From: Ignavibacterium sp. | GTDB taxonomy: Bacteria > Bacteroidota > Ignavibacteria > Ignavibacteriales > Ignavibacteriaceae | NCBI RefSeq assembly: GCF_025998815.1 | Contig: NZ_AP026678.1 | Coordinates: 1,116,001 to 1,180,000, forward strand | Direction of reading: 5' to 3' | Length of the DNA: 64,000 nt | Part shown: one piece after another, positions 25,133 to 34,238 of the stretch | How positions within the stretch are numbered: position 1 is the stretch's first letter | How the letters are laid out: each line of letters opens with the position of its first letter | Position numbers and translations under genes: made by a program | Notes under the pieces: model-generated | Databases searched by the model: none | Told to the model about the DNA's origin: nothing | The model's input: only the letters and a program-made list of their open reading frames with translations

Positions 25133-27388
25133 ATGAAAGAGAATTCAGGTAATCTTAATCTTGAACTGTTACAATCCATTAACGATGCTGTTTACATTCT
25201 GGATAAAAATGGAAATATCGTTCAGGCAAATGATACTTTCTGCAAAATGTTGGGCTACAGTATTTCTGAATTACTGCAGCTCAATGCAAAAGATTACAAC
25301 GCAAGTTGGAATCAGGAAAAAATCTTATCAACAATAAATGAGCTCAGGGGTAAAACAGAAATTTTTGAATTACTTCACCGCAGAAAAGACGGGACAACTT
25401 TCGATGCAGAAGTAAGTGCCAAAGGTATCAGTATAAATAATGAAGATTATTTACTCTGCATAACAAGAGACATTACCTCCAGAAAAAAAGCTCAAACCGC
25501 AATCAAAGAATCCGAAAAAAAATTCAGAGCGCTTTTCGAAAATGCTTATGTACCAATTCTTCTTCTCGACATAAAATCTTTCCGGATATTTGATTGTAAT
25601 CCGGCTACCGAAAAACTGTTTGGAAAACCTCAAACACAGATTTTGCATTCGCTCTTGCAGGATTTCTCACCTGAGTTTCAGTGTAATGGAGAAAATTCGG
25701 GTGAGTTGATAAACTTTTACATCAATCAAGCACTTAAGGGAGGTAAAACAGAATTTGAGTTTTGCTTTGATAAGGATGGTAAGCAGGTTCTGACAAATAT
25801 TAATCTTTACAAAGTTGATATTAACGGTAACAGTCTCATACAGGTTATCATTAACGACACAACTGAGAAAAGAAAATCTGAAGAGCAATTAAAACTTCTT
25901 TCATTATCAATCAACCAAAGCAACTCGGGAATTGTTCTTACTGATTTGAATGGAAACATAGAATATGTTAATGATACTTTTTGCAAGCTAACCGGCTATT
26001 CGAAAGAAGAAGTGATTGGGAAAAATCCAAGGATTCTTAAATCGGGTTATACATCTCAGGAAACTTACAAACAGCTTTGGGAAAGCATTACCGCTGGTAA
26101 GCAGTGGACCGGTGAATTTCTGAATAAGAGAAAAGATGGAACTTTATTTTGGGAATCAGCAAGAATTTCTCCTGTAAAAGATGAACAAGGTAGAATCACC
26201 AATTTCATCGGGATTAAAGATGATATTACTCAGCTAAAAAAACTTCTTGATGAATTAAAAATTGCCAAAGCAAAAGCTGAAGAAAACAGCAGACTGAAAA
26301 CAAATTTTCTTGCTAATATGAGTCACGAATTAAGAACTCCGCTTGTTGGAATTCTTGGTTGCGCAAGTATGATTGCTGAAGATACGAAGGAACCTCTAAC
26401 ACAGGAACTTGCTAACATCATTAACAAAAGCGGACAAAGATTGCACGAAACATTAAACGCAATTCTGGATTTAACCAGACTGGAGACTGAATCGTTACCA
26501 GTTGATTTAACGCAGGTTGATATTTTACCACTCATAAAAAATACCTATGAGCTTTTCATTAACGAGGCAAAGCTCAAAGGTTTAAATCTCTATCTCGATG
26601 TTGATGAAGAAGAAATAATCGCTTTTGCTGATTTGAACCTCTTAAAATCTGTATTATCTCATTTAATAAGCAATGCAATCAAGTACACAGAAATTGGTGG
26701 AGTTTCCATCAGAGCATTTACAAATGAAAATAAAATCATAATAAAAGTAGTTGATACCGGAATCGGAATTCCGGATTCCTATCGTGATATAATTTTTGAG
26801 CCGTTCAGACAAGTTAGTGAAGGATACAACCGACAATTTGAAGGAAGTGGACTTGGTTTGACTCTTACAAAAAAATATGTCAAGTTGATGAATGGAAGGA
26901 TTTGGTTCAACAGCAAACTTGGAGAAGGCTCGGCTTTCTTTGTTGAATTAAATGCTGCTGAAAAACATTCAGAACCAATTGCTGACGAAGTTAATGAAAA
27001 ACCTAAGATAACTGATTTCAGATCTAAGCAAGTATTGCTTGTGGAAGATGATCCAATCAACATTCAAACGATTACTGCCTTTATCGGAAATTTAGTACAT
27101 CTTACTTCAGTAAATAATGCTAATGATGCAATCGAAATAGCCAGGACCAAAAACTTTGATTTAATTTTGATGGACATTGGCTTGAGTGGAGATAAAAATG
27201 GTCTCGATGTAGTAAGAGAAATCAGAATGATGCCCCAGTATCATTCAACGCCAATTGCTGCAGTTACAGCTTATGCAATGGATAGTGATCGTGATAAAAT
27301 GCTTTCATCTGGTTGCACTCACTATCTGGCAAAGCCATTTCCAAGAAAGCAATTGATTGATTTGCTTGAAGAAATTTTCTCAGAATAA
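25133..27388 (+). CDS. Hybrid sensor histidine kinase with three PAS domains and a receiver
   Basis: 751 residues from the ATG at 25133; no clear ribosome site is seen, so an earlier TTG at 25124 is possible. Domains in order: PAS (about 10-125, 'VYILDKNGNIVQANDTFCKMLGY'), PAS (130-250), PAS with PAC (255-375, 'GNIEYVNDTFCKLTGYS'), HisKA (about 390-455) with the phospho-His in 'NMSHELRTPLVGILG', HATPase (500-610) with 'LISNAIKYT', 'DTGIGIP' and 'GSGLGLTLTKKYV', then a receiver (635-751) with Asp in 'LILMDIGLSG' and Lys in 'YLAKPF'. There are no membrane helices, so it should sense a cytoplasmic signal. It has no adjacent DNA-binding response regulator; phosphotransfer to an unlinked partner is likely. 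Confidence 0.93.
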   Translation: MKENSGNLNLELLQSINDAVYILDKNGNIVQANDTFCKMLGYSISELLQLNAKDYNASWNQEKILSTINELRGKTEIFELLHRRKDGTTFDAEVSAKGISINNEDYLLCITRDITSRKKAQTAIKESEKKFRALFENAYVPILLLDIKSFRIFDCNPATEKLFGKPQTQILHSLLQDFSPEFQCNGENSGELINFYINQALKGGKTEFEFCFDKDGKQVLTNINLYKVDINGNSLIQVIINDTTEKRKSEEQLKLLSLSINQSNSGIVLTDLNGNIEYVNDTFCKLTGYSKEEVIGKNPRILKSGYTSQETYKQLWESITAGKQWTGEFLNKRKDGTLFWESARISPVKDEQGRITNFIGIKDDITQLKKLLDELKIAKAKAEENSRLKTNFLANMSHELRTPLVGILGCASMIAEDTKEPLTQELANIINKSGQRLHETLNAILDLTRLETESLPVDLTQVDILPLIKNTYELFINEAKLKGLNLYLDVDEEEIIAFADLNLLKSVLSHLISNAIKYTEIGGVSIRAFTNENKIIIKVVDTGIGIPDSYRDIIFEPFRQVSEGYNRQFEGSGLGLTLTKKYVKLMNGRIWFNSKLGEGSAFFVELNAAEKHSEPIADEVNEKPKITDFRSKQVLLVEDDPINIQTITAFIGNLVHLTSVNNANDAIEIARTKNFDLILMDIGLSGDKNGLDVVREIRMMPQYHSTPIAAVTAYAMDSDRDKMLSSGCTHYLAKPFPRKQLIDLLEEIFSE

Positions 27389-27450
27389 TTTTTCAAGTTT
27401 TAATTACTTAATTCTCTTCTCACTTTGATTAAATGAGAATTCATTAATAA

Positions 27451-27500
27451 AAAAAGCGAAGCAAAAATTTTTTAATCAATTATAATTTGCTTCGCTTAAT
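27451..27500. terminator. Terminator after the hybrid kinase
   Basis: AAGCGAAGCAAA (27454-27465) and TTTGCTTCGCTT (27486-27497) form a perfect 12-bp stem with a 20-base AT-rich loop. It lies between convergent genes and may serve both strands. Confidence 0.75.
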
Positions 27501-27529
27501 CTGAAAAAATTTAACCGAAATTAAGAATT

Positions 27530-27544
27530 GAGAATCAGATTCTC
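27530..27544. repeat. Second copy of palindrome GAGAATCAGATTCTC
   Basis: Exactly the 15-base palindrome found at 13296-13310. Here it lies ten bases beyond the stop of the cysteine-rich protein gene, between convergent genes, so a small terminator hairpin is possible here; on the plus strand TTTTGG follows. Confidence 0.45.
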
Positions 27545-27554
27545 TTTTGGAAGT

Positions 27555-27932
27555 TTACTTATCCTTTTTTTCCATTTCAATTTTGTTTTCAGCTTTCAAA
27601 TCTGTTTTGCAGCAATCGCTTTTATTTGAAGACACTTCTTTGGTTGAGCAATCCTTGTCTTTATCAGATGTCTTACCAATCATTTCTTTCCCTGAAGAGC
27701 AGCATCCATCTTTTTTTACCTCTTCATTCACAACTTTTTTAACTTCGACTGTCTTTCCGTCTTTCATTATGGTTTCTTTAACCTGAACAGTCTTTCCGTC
27801 TTTGTTATTTGATTTTTCGATAGAGACTTCTTTCTTAGAATGATCACCGGAACTGCAACAGGACTTTTCCTGAGCAAAAGTTCCAACTGAAATAAAAAAG
27901 ATAAGCGCTAACACTGATAAGAAGAGTTTCAT
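27555..27932 (-). CDS. Small secreted cysteine-rich, charged protein
   Basis: 125 residues. A signal peptide ('MKLFLSVLALIFFISVGTFAQ') is followed by a very polar chain dominated by Lys, Glu, Asp and Ser. Cysteines come in pairs: 'SCCSSGD' just after the signal peptide, 'GCCSSGKE' in the middle, 'DCSTKE' and 'DCCKTD' late. Between the first two pairs lies an internal duplication, 'KDGKTVQVKETI' and 'KDGKTVEVKKVV'. The paired Cys without fold-forming hydrophobics suggests metal or persulfide binding rather than an enzyme. Start set by AGGAGG. It ends the strand of the Bat operon, 23 bases after batE, and may be its last gene. No family recognised. Confidence 0.75.
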   Translation of the reverse strand: MKLFLSVLALIFFISVGTFAQEKSCCSSGDHSKKEVSIEKSNNKDGKTVQVKETIMKDGKTVEVKKVVNEEVKKDGCCSSGKEMIGKTSDKDKDCSTKEVSSNKSDCCKTDLKAENKIEMEKKDK

Positions 27933-27955
27933 AGAACCTCCTGATTTTATTGTTA

Positions 27956-28714
27956 TTAAATGATACCTATTGATTCTTTTTCAACCCAACCAATTTGTCC
28001 GTCTTCTAATCTGATCTTAATCCATTTGTCAACTTTATCTTCAACTTTCACTTTTAATCCTTCGTGAATGACAAATGCATCTTTTCCCTGCGGGTCAGGA
28101 CTTGTTTTGGCTGTTAAACTTGTATTAAGAACAATTCCATATTTTAATTTAGATTCCTGATTTAACTTAACTATCAGCAAACTCGCAGAAACCAGGAAGA
28201 AAATAAGTAAGACTACAAATGAATAAAATGCTGCCTTCTGTTGTGCAATATTCTTAGCAAAGAAATAAAATCCAAGAGCAAAAAGAAATAGTAAGAATAA
28301 AGCATAACTCATCATTGTCCAGCCATCTGCTGATAAACCAGATAATATCGATTCCCAAATTCTGAAAAGAAAAAAAGAAGGAAGAGCTTCGATTTTATCT
28401 TTCACATTCATCTGTGCTAACTGAAGATTGTGTTTAACATCTTCATCATCAGGTGAAAGCTTGGCTGCTTTTTCATAGTACATAATCGCATAGCCAATCT
28501 TTCCGATACGATAATATGCGTTTCCAAGATTGTAGAAAAGTGAAGTGCCTTCATAACCTTGCTGGGTTAATTCCTCATAAGTTCTTATTGCTTCTTCAAA
28601 CTGCCCATTGACATAAAACTGATTTGCCTTTTTCATCAGTTCCTCAACAGAGGATTGAGCAAAACCAGAATTGAATAAAATTATTGTAAGAATAATCTGA
28701 ATGATTCTATTCAT
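27956..28714 (-). CDS. batE: BatE-like TPR protein with SH3 domain
   Basis: 252 residues from the ATG at 28714, where the signal peptide begins; an earlier frame start adds ten residues overlapping batD. After the signal peptide come TPR repeats (about 25-110, 'AIMYYEKAAKLSPDDEDV'), a helix pair around 125-190 that spans the membrane twice, and a C-terminal bacterial SH3 domain ('GLKVKVEDKVDKWIKIRLEDGQIGWVEKESI'). This is the BatE layout: periplasmic TPRs anchored in the inner membrane. It overlaps nothing but lies one base from batD. It is the last Bat gene of the operon. Confidence 0.85.
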   Translation of the reverse strand: MNRIIQIILTIILFNSGFAQSSVEELMKKANQFYVNGQFEEAIRTYEELTQQGYEGTSLFYNLGNAYYRIGKIGYAIMYYEKAAKLSPDDEDVKHNLQLAQMNVKDKIEALPSFFLFRIWESILSGLSADGWTMMSYALFLLFLFALGFYFFAKNIAQQKAAFYSFVVLLIFFLVSASLLIVKLNQESKLKYGIVLNTSLTAKTSPDPQGKDAFVIHEGLKVKVEDKVDKWIKIRLEDGQIGWVEKESIGII

Positions 28715-28715
28715 C

Positions 28716-30518
28716 TTACTTATCCAATCCTTTCTCAATATCAATTACGATATTCAGAAGTTCATCATAAAATTCTTTCATTGCTGTTGAAGCTCCGGCA
28801 TTTGGTGCAAATCTTATAAACTCACATTTTTCGCCTGCAGCTTTCATCCTATCTGCAAGTTGAGTATCAATTCCTTTTTCAATCAGAAGCGAATGAGCTT
28901 TATCAAGTGTAAATTCAGATTTAGGAATGTGAAGTTTGTCTTCAAGATAACCAAAAAATGCCTGAGCAATTTCAGAATAATATGCTTCACTATTCCCTGC
29001 TTCGAGAAACTTAAGTGCTTTTTTGAATTTTGATTTTGCAATTTTTTCTGCACGCTGATATTTCAATAGCTGAATGTTTCCTGAAAGTTTATCCTGTTTT
29101 CTTTTCCAACCAATAAGTCCGATAAATGCAATTAGTGGCAAACCTGTCGCAATCCAGAATACAGGTTTTGAAATCAATAATTCTTCTCTACGCTTAATGT
29201 CCTGAAAATTTGTTTTGATAAATCTTATATCAGTTCCGAGTTGCTTTATACCTTCTTTCTGAGCAATGTAATAACTTCCTGCGCTATCACCTTGTTCAAT
29301 CGTGATATAAAATGGATTTGATTTTAATTCAATATATCTCTTTACATCAGGATCAAAATAAGAAAATAGAATTGGTTTAATTTCCCTTGTGCCGGATATT
29401 CTCGGTATCAAAAGATATTCTACAGTTTTAACACCACCAATTTTATTTAAACGATTTATCTGATCGTTTGTCTTCGGTTCATATTTTTCAAATCCGGCCG
29501 GAAGTTCAAAATCAGGTGGTTGTAACAAACTTAAATTTCCAACACCAGAAATATTAAGTTTTAAAGTAATTGGTTCGTTTGTTTTTGTTTTTGATTTATC
29601 GATGGTTGCAGAAAAATCAAACTTACCAACTGCGCCTTTGAATGAAGCTGGCTTATTTTCCTCAGGTAAAGGTAAAACATCTATCTTTACGATATTCGAT
29701 TTAGCATTATATTGATAAATATCTCCTCTTCTGAAAGGGTCATCAAAAAAACTGTCCCAAATATTGTTTGGATTTCTTTTCTTGGGTATTTCAATTGGAA
29801 CAGTAAGTTCAAATGGTGTTACTTCAAGTTTTCCTACTTGAGTGGGAAACAGTGCTGCTTTTTTCAGAACAGCAACACTATATCTTTTTCCGTCAATAAC
29901 TTCTGTAGTAAAACTTAATGTTCTGGAAGTTTCCAGTTCTTCAGCCCAAAAGCCATTGTATTGCGGAAGCTTACTGATAGACATCAGAGCCGCAATATTC
30001 AGTCTCGTGTAAAGTTTATAAGTAACTGTTAATTGCTCACCGATATACGCTCTGTTTTTATCAACACTCGCTTTGATAAACAAATTTTTTGCAATTTCAC
30101 TTTCAGAAACTCCTGCGACTTCTTCTTCTTTTGGTTTTGGACTACCTTTAACAACTGTAATTTTAAGTGGTTCAGTCTTTAAAACCTGACCTTTGAATTC
30201 AATGCTTGCACTTCCAATTGTAAAAACCCCAACCGAATTTGGGAGTAAAATATAAGAGAAAGTTCGGGAAGCACTTACTGCTCCGTTTATAATTTGCATA
30301 CTTGTCGATTGATTAGGTCCGCCAAGTATTCTGAAATTCTGGAATGAAGGTGGAGTAAAATTTCTGATGGAATTAATATCGCTTCCTTCAAAAGTGAAAG
30401 AAACTTCAAACCGCTCATTCTCTGCAACCGGATTTTTATCTACTGATGCAGTAAACGATTGAGCGAAAGTGAATTGAAAACCCAGTAGTAAAAAAATGAA
30501 AAAGAAATTTTTCTTCAT
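28716..30518 (-). CDS. batD: BatD-family protein
   Basis: 600 residues from the ATG at 30518, which shares one base with the batC stop (TGATG). Signal peptide ('FFFIFLLLGFQFTFAQ'), then about 430 residues of strand-rich BatD region ('SASVDKN'-like repeats: 'FTASVDKNPVAENERFEVSF' and 'FIKASVDKNRAYIGEQLTVTYKLY', i.e. the recurring Ig-like fold), one membrane helix near 455-475 and a cytoplasmic helical tail with 'FGYLEDKLHIPKSEFTLDKA'. BatD works with the von Willebrand proteins BatA and BatB in an inner-membrane complex whose exact task in aerotolerance and envelope stress remains unsettled. Confidence 0.9.
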   Translation of the reverse strand: MKKNFFFIFLLLGFQFTFAQSFTASVDKNPVAENERFEVSFTFEGSDINSIRNFTPPSFQNFRILGGPNQSTSMQIINGAVSASRTFSYILLPNSVGVFTIGSASIEFKGQVLKTEPLKITVVKGSPKPKEEEVAGVSESEIAKNLFIKASVDKNRAYIGEQLTVTYKLYTRLNIAALMSISKLPQYNGFWAEELETSRTLSFTTEVIDGKRYSVAVLKKAALFPTQVGKLEVTPFELTVPIEIPKKRNPNNIWDSFFDDPFRRGDIYQYNAKSNIVKIDVLPLPEENKPASFKGAVGKFDFSATIDKSKTKTNEPITLKLNISGVGNLSLLQPPDFELPAGFEKYEPKTNDQINRLNKIGGVKTVEYLLIPRISGTREIKPILFSYFDPDVKRYIELKSNPFYITIEQGDSAGSYYIAQKEGIKQLGTDIRFIKTNFQDIKRREELLISKPVFWIATGLPLIAFIGLIGWKRKQDKLSGNIQLLKYQRAEKIAKSKFKKALKFLEAGNSEAYYSEIAQAFFGYLEDKLHIPKSEFTLDKAHSLLIEKGIDTQLADRMKAAGEKCEFIRFAPNAGASTAMKEFYDELLNIVIDIEKGLDK

Positions 30519-31267
30519 CACCAATCCTTCTCCGGTTTAACAACTTTACCTTTAACTCTTCTTAAATTTTTCTGTAAATCTTTTTCATTATTCTTTAATG
30601 CTTCAAGTATTCTTTCTGCCTGCTCTTTGGAAATTTTTGAATCAGGTTGCTGTTGCTGTTTGGTGTTATCCTGTTTTGCTTCCTGATCCTTTGGTTGTTG
30701 ATTTTGCTGCTGCTGATTCTGGTTCTGTTGATTCTTATCCTGATTTTGATTCTGATTCTGATTCTGTTGCTGTTGATTCTGATTTTGCTGATTGTTCTGA
30801 TTCTGTTGTTGCTGTTGCTGATTCTTATTTTTATTCTTCAGAAGCTCTAAAGCAAAAGATAAATTGTATTTTGTATCAGAGTCATCAGGATTTAATTTCA
30901 AAGCATTTTTATAAGCTTCAATACTTTCTTCAATCTTATTTGATTTAAGTAACGAGTTTCCGATGTTATGGTAAACTTTAGCTTTAGTCAAATCATCATT
31001 TGTTTTTCCCAATGCATTCTGATATGATTTAATTGCTTCATCATATTTTTCCTGTTTGTAATAGGCATCTCCCAAATTAAAATTAGTAATAAAGTCATCT
31101 TTATTTTTTTCAAGAACCTTTCTGAAATTTACTTCTGCATCCGCATATTTTTTTTGTTCGTACAGGTCAACACCATCGTTGTTCAATTTTCTAATAGATT
31201 GTGGAAGCACATTACTAGTAGTAAACATCAGAGCAAAGAAAAATATGTACATTAATTTGTTAATCAT
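30518..31267 (-). CDS. batC: BatC-like TPR protein with long Gln/Asn-rich linker
   Basis: 249 residues. Signal peptide, then three to four TPR repeats (about residues 25-145, 'NYNLG'-type: 'FNLGDAYYKQEKYDEAIKSYQNAL'-like units), then about 60 residues of almost pure Gln and Asn (about 147-205) and a charged C-terminus ('ERILEALKNNEKDLQKNLRR'). BatC in related operons also has TPRs with a Q-rich tail, so the layout fits, but the length and purity of the Q/N tract are notable. It probably acts in the periplasm as an adaptor for BatA/B/D. It shares one base with batD and four with batB. Confidence 0.88.
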   Translation of the reverse strand: MINKLMYIFFFALMFTTSNVLPQSIRKLNNDGVDLYEQKKYADAEVNFRKVLEKNKDDFITNFNLGDAYYKQEKYDEAIKSYQNALGKTNDDLTKAKVYHNIGNSLLKSNKIEESIEAYKNALKLNPDDSDTKYNLSFALELLKNKNKNQQQQQQNQNNQQNQNQQQQNQNQNQNQDKNQQNQNQQQQNQQPKDQEAKQDNTKQQQQPDSKISKEQAERILEALKNNEKDLQKNLRRVKGKVVKPEKDW

Positions 31268-32304
31268 TCTTCAAGACCTAATTTTTTGTTTAGACGAACA
31301 AAGAAAGGAGATTTCCTTTCAGAAATAAAAAATTCCAGTAGCAAAAGAATAACAGCAGGTATTACAAGATAATAATAGCGACTTTCGTAATCGGTAACTT
31401 TTTTTGTTCCATACTCGGATTTTTCTAATTGCGACAAATCAGAATAAATTTTATCAAGATAATCTTCATAATTGTTTCCACGGTAATAAACACCGTCTCC
31501 TTTACTTGCAATTTCTTTCAGTATTTGTTCATTAAGTTTCGTTAAAACTGTATTCCCGGAGTTATCAGTTTTGAAGCCACGCAAATTTCCTCTTTCATCG
31601 TAAATCGGAATCGGAACTCCTTCTGGAGAACCTAAACCAATTGTGTAAATCTTTATTCCCTTCTCAACTGCATTCTCAACAGCAGATTCAATGTCGCCCT
31701 CGTGGTCTTCTCCATCTGTAATAATTATTATTGCTTTCTGAGTGGAAGCAGTGTCGAACGACTGAGTAGCCATGTTTATAGCAGAGGCAATTGCTGTTCC
31801 CTGTTGAGGAACTGAACTGAAATCAACAGCGTTAAGAAATAAATTAGCGGCTGAATAATCAGTAGTAAGTGGAAATTGTATATAAGCCTGACCGGCAAAA
31901 ATAATCAGACCAATCCGATCACCTCTTAATTTCTGAATCAGATTTGAAATCTGATATTTAGCTTTATCAAGTCTGTTCGGTTTTATATCCTCAGCACTCA
32001 TGCTAAGAGAAACATCAAGACAAATAAAAACATCAATACCGGTTTGTTTAACTTCCTGAAGTTTGGTTCCAACTTGCGGATTTGCTGCAGCAAGAATTAA
32101 AAGTGAAAGTGCAATAAGAATTAAAACAGTTTTAATTTTAGTTTTTGCATTACTATGATTTGGAATAATAGAACTATGAAGATTCTCATCTGCAAAGGTA
32201 TTGAGAGCTTTTTTCTTCTGTTTGTTTAGCCAAATAAGTAAAATAATCCCTAATGGGATTAACCATAACAAATTCAGGTATTCCGGATTTTCGAATCTGA
32301 ACAT
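31264..32304 (-). CDS. batB: BatB, von Willebrand factor A-domain membrane protein
   Basis: 346 residues. Two N-terminal membrane helices (about 10-25 and 60-75), then a von Willebrand A domain (about 85-290) with an intact metal-ion-dependent adhesion site: 'CLDVSLSM' (DxSxS), Thr near 'FPLTTDYS', and 'IIITDGEDHEGD'. A last helix lies near 315-330. The VWA domain should face the periplasm and bind a partner through Mg2+. The protein resembles batA upstream (two bases apart), the usual tandem pair. Confidence 0.9.
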   Translation of the reverse strand: MFRFENPEYLNLLWLIPLGIILLIWLNKQKKKALNTFADENLHSSIIPNHSNAKTKIKTVLILIALSLLILAAANPQVGTKLQEVKQTGIDVFICLDVSLSMSAEDIKPNRLDKAKYQISNLIQKLRGDRIGLIIFAGQAYIQFPLTTDYSAANLFLNAVDFSSVPQQGTAIASAINMATQSFDTASTQKAIIIITDGEDHEGDIESAVENAVEKGIKIYTIGLGSPEGVPIPIYDERGNLRGFKTDNSGNTVLTKLNEQILKEIASKGDGVYYRGNNYEDYLDKIYSDLSQLEKSEYGTKKVTDYESRYYYLVIPAVILLLLEFFISERKSPFFVRLNKKLGLEE

Positions 32305-32305
32305 A

Positions 32306-33301
32306 TTACGGCAACTTCCTTAAAAATGTTCTTGATAATCCTGCTTCAACCAATAAAAAAATAAATGCAGCTGCAAGCCAATTGAAATATAATTCCTGAG
32401 CAGATCTGTATGATGTTACCTCAATTTTTGATTTTTCCATTTTATCAATTCTCTCATAAATCTCTTTCAATGCTCTGTTGTTTGTAGCTCTGAAATATTG
32501 TCCACCAGTTCTTTCTGCAATTTGTTTTAATAATGCTTCGTCAATTTCAACGGGCATCATCTGATATCGAATTCCAAAAGGAGTTTGAACAGGATATGGA
32601 GCTTCGCCTCTTGTCCCAACTCCTATTGCATAAATTCTTATTCCGAATGTTCTTGCAATTTCTGCTGCAGAAAGTGGATCTACTTCACCGGCATTGTTTA
32701 CACCGTCTGTTAAAAGAATTATGACTTTACTTTTTGCATCACTGTCTTTCAATCTGTTAACACCATTGGCAATAGCATTCCCGATTGCAGTTCCATCTTC
32801 AAGCATTCCGCTTCTTATATCTTTTAATAAATTTCTCAGCACGCTGTAATCAATTGTCAAAGGACATTGAGTAAATGCATCCCGTGAAAAGATAACTAAA
32901 CCAATCCTGTCTGAAACTCTTCCCTGAATAAACTCATCAACAACTTGCTTGGCTGCTTCAAGTCGGTTTGGCTTGAAATCCTCAGCAAGCATACTTCCGG
33001 AAATATCGAGAACCATTGCGATATCAATTCCTTCAGTGTTGATATTTGTACCGGAAGAAAAATTCTGTGGTCGTGCAAGTGCAATAATCAATAATGCTAA
33101 TACAATCAATCTCAAAATAATCGGGAGATGAATTAACTTAGTTCTTAAAGAAGAAATCTGTGCAGGAAAAAGTTTGAATGATGAATAAATAATCGTTGAA
33201 CGATTTTTCTTCCCTCTGAAAAAATACCATATTCCAATCAATGGAACGAGCAAAAGAAAATATAAAACCCAGGGATATGCAAACACAACATTATGAAACA
33301 T
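32306..33301 (-). CDS. batA: BatA, von Willebrand factor A-domain membrane protein
   Basis: 331 residues from the ATG at 33301; the frame extends three codons further to a TTG. Two N-terminal membrane helices, a VWA domain (about 85-280) with 'VLDISGSM' (DxSxS), 'CPLTIDYS' and 'ILLTDGVNNAGEVDP', all metal-site residues present, and a C-terminal helix ('FNWLAAAFIFLLVEAGL'). Forms with BatB the VWA pair of the Bacteroides aerotolerance complex. Overlaps batX by 11 bases. Confidence 0.92.
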   Translation of the reverse strand: MFHNVVFAYPWVLYFLLLVPLIGIWYFFRGKKNRSTIIYSSFKLFPAQISSLRTKLIHLPIILRLIVLALLIIALARPQNFSSGTNINTEGIDIAMVLDISGSMLAEDFKPNRLEAAKQVVDEFIQGRVSDRIGLVIFSRDAFTQCPLTIDYSVLRNLLKDIRSGMLEDGTAIGNAIANGVNRLKDSDAKSKVIILLTDGVNNAGEVDPLSAAEIARTFGIRIYAIGVGTRGEAPYPVQTPFGIRYQMMPVEIDEALLKQIAERTGGQYFRATNNRALKEIYERIDKMEKSKIEVTSYRSAQELYFNWLAAAFIFLLVEAGLSRTFLRKLP

Positions 33302-34238
33302 TACCGGCAACTCCTTGTTGTTCTAATTTTTTCTGTGCAGTTCTGTTTACAATTTCAATTGCTTGTTTCATCATTTCAGCATTCACACCATCCATTGGTA
33401 CAAACCTGGCGAACTTAACCAAATCAGCATTTGTAAGGAATGATTCAGTTAATTCTAAAATTTGTTTTGCATCCGGAATTCTTTTAAGCAGAGTTAATTG
33501 TTCAGATGTTGGTAATTCAAGTGCAGGTAAACCAAATCGTTTTTCAAAATATTCTCGAATAATTTCTGTAATTCTTGAATGATACTCTTTAATATAACCT
33601 TTCTGCCAGAGTTGCTCTCTGTCAAGTTGATCAAGTCTCATTAATGCTTCTTCGTGAGGCGGTAAAACGATTACAGGTTTACTAATCTCTTCAACTTTCT
33701 TTTTATGGAAATATTTTTTGTAAAGGAAATATGCAATCACCAGTAAAGCTATTCCTGCCAAAATCCAGAGAATTAAAGTAAGCCAATCAAAAGGAATTCT
33801 CACAGGTGGTTTAACATCTTTAATATCTTCTTCTACTTTTACACTTAATTTATGGATCCTCAATGTTAGTGAATCAGATTGTATAGCATTTAATGATGTA
33901 TCAGCTTTAGTTCGATAAAAAATTCTGATTTGCGGAATGGTAACTTCGGCGGAATCGAAATAACTTAAAACATATTTATATCTAATTTCATTTCTGTTTT
34001 CAACTTTTTTCTTTTCAACAGGAAGTTCTTTAATGATTTCAAATGTTTTCAGACTGTCTCTGAAGAAAGGTGTAACTATTCCAACATTATCAGCATGATT
34101 GATAAGAAGAGTAAAATTTATATGATCACCGATAAGATAATCTGATGAATCAGTGAATGCCTTAACGGAGATTTCCTGTGCATAAACAGGAACTATAATC
34201 AAAACGGATAAAATAAATTTCAGCAGAAACTTTACCAT
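33291..34238 (-). CDS. Bat-operon membrane protein (BatX/DUF4381-like)
   Basis: 315 residues. Signal peptide ('FILSVLIIVPVYAQ'), a strand-rich periplasmic domain (about 22-150), one membrane helix near 160-180 ('LILWILAGIALLVIAYFLY') and a cytoplasmic helical domain with 'EYHSRITEIIREYFEKRFGLPALELPTSE'. The position between DUF58 and batA, and the tail pattern shared with BatD and DUF4381 proteins, support this call. It probably links the cytoplasmic MoxR/DUF58 pair to the periplasmic VWA proteins; that is inference. Overlaps DUF58 by 7 bases and batA by 11. Confidence 0.8.
   Translation of the reverse strand: MVKFLLKFILSVLIIVPVYAQEISVKAFTDSSDYLIGDHINFTLLINHADNVGIVTPFFRDSLKTFEIIKELPVEKKKVENRNEIRYKYVLSYFDSAEVTIPQIRIFYRTKADTSLNAIQSDSLTLRIHKLSVKVEEDIKDVKPPVRIPFDWLTLILWILAGIALLVIAYFLYKKYFHKKKVEEISKPVIVLPPHEEALMRLDQLDREQLWQKGYIKEYHSRITEIIREYFEKRFGLPALELPTSEQLTLLKRIPDAKQILELTESFLTNADLVKFARFVPMDGVNAEMMKQAIEIVNRTAQKKLEQQGVAGNVS

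Noticed and set aside
30660-30840. CRISPR-like repeat appearance
   Set aside because: Short irregular CTGATT-type units inside an open frame, no spacers and no cas genes nearby.
30598-30948. Long plus-strand open frames across the Gln/Asn tract
   Set aside because: They are the complement of repeated CAA/AAT codons and code for Leu/Asp/Ser-rich nonsense; batC on the minus strand explains the region.
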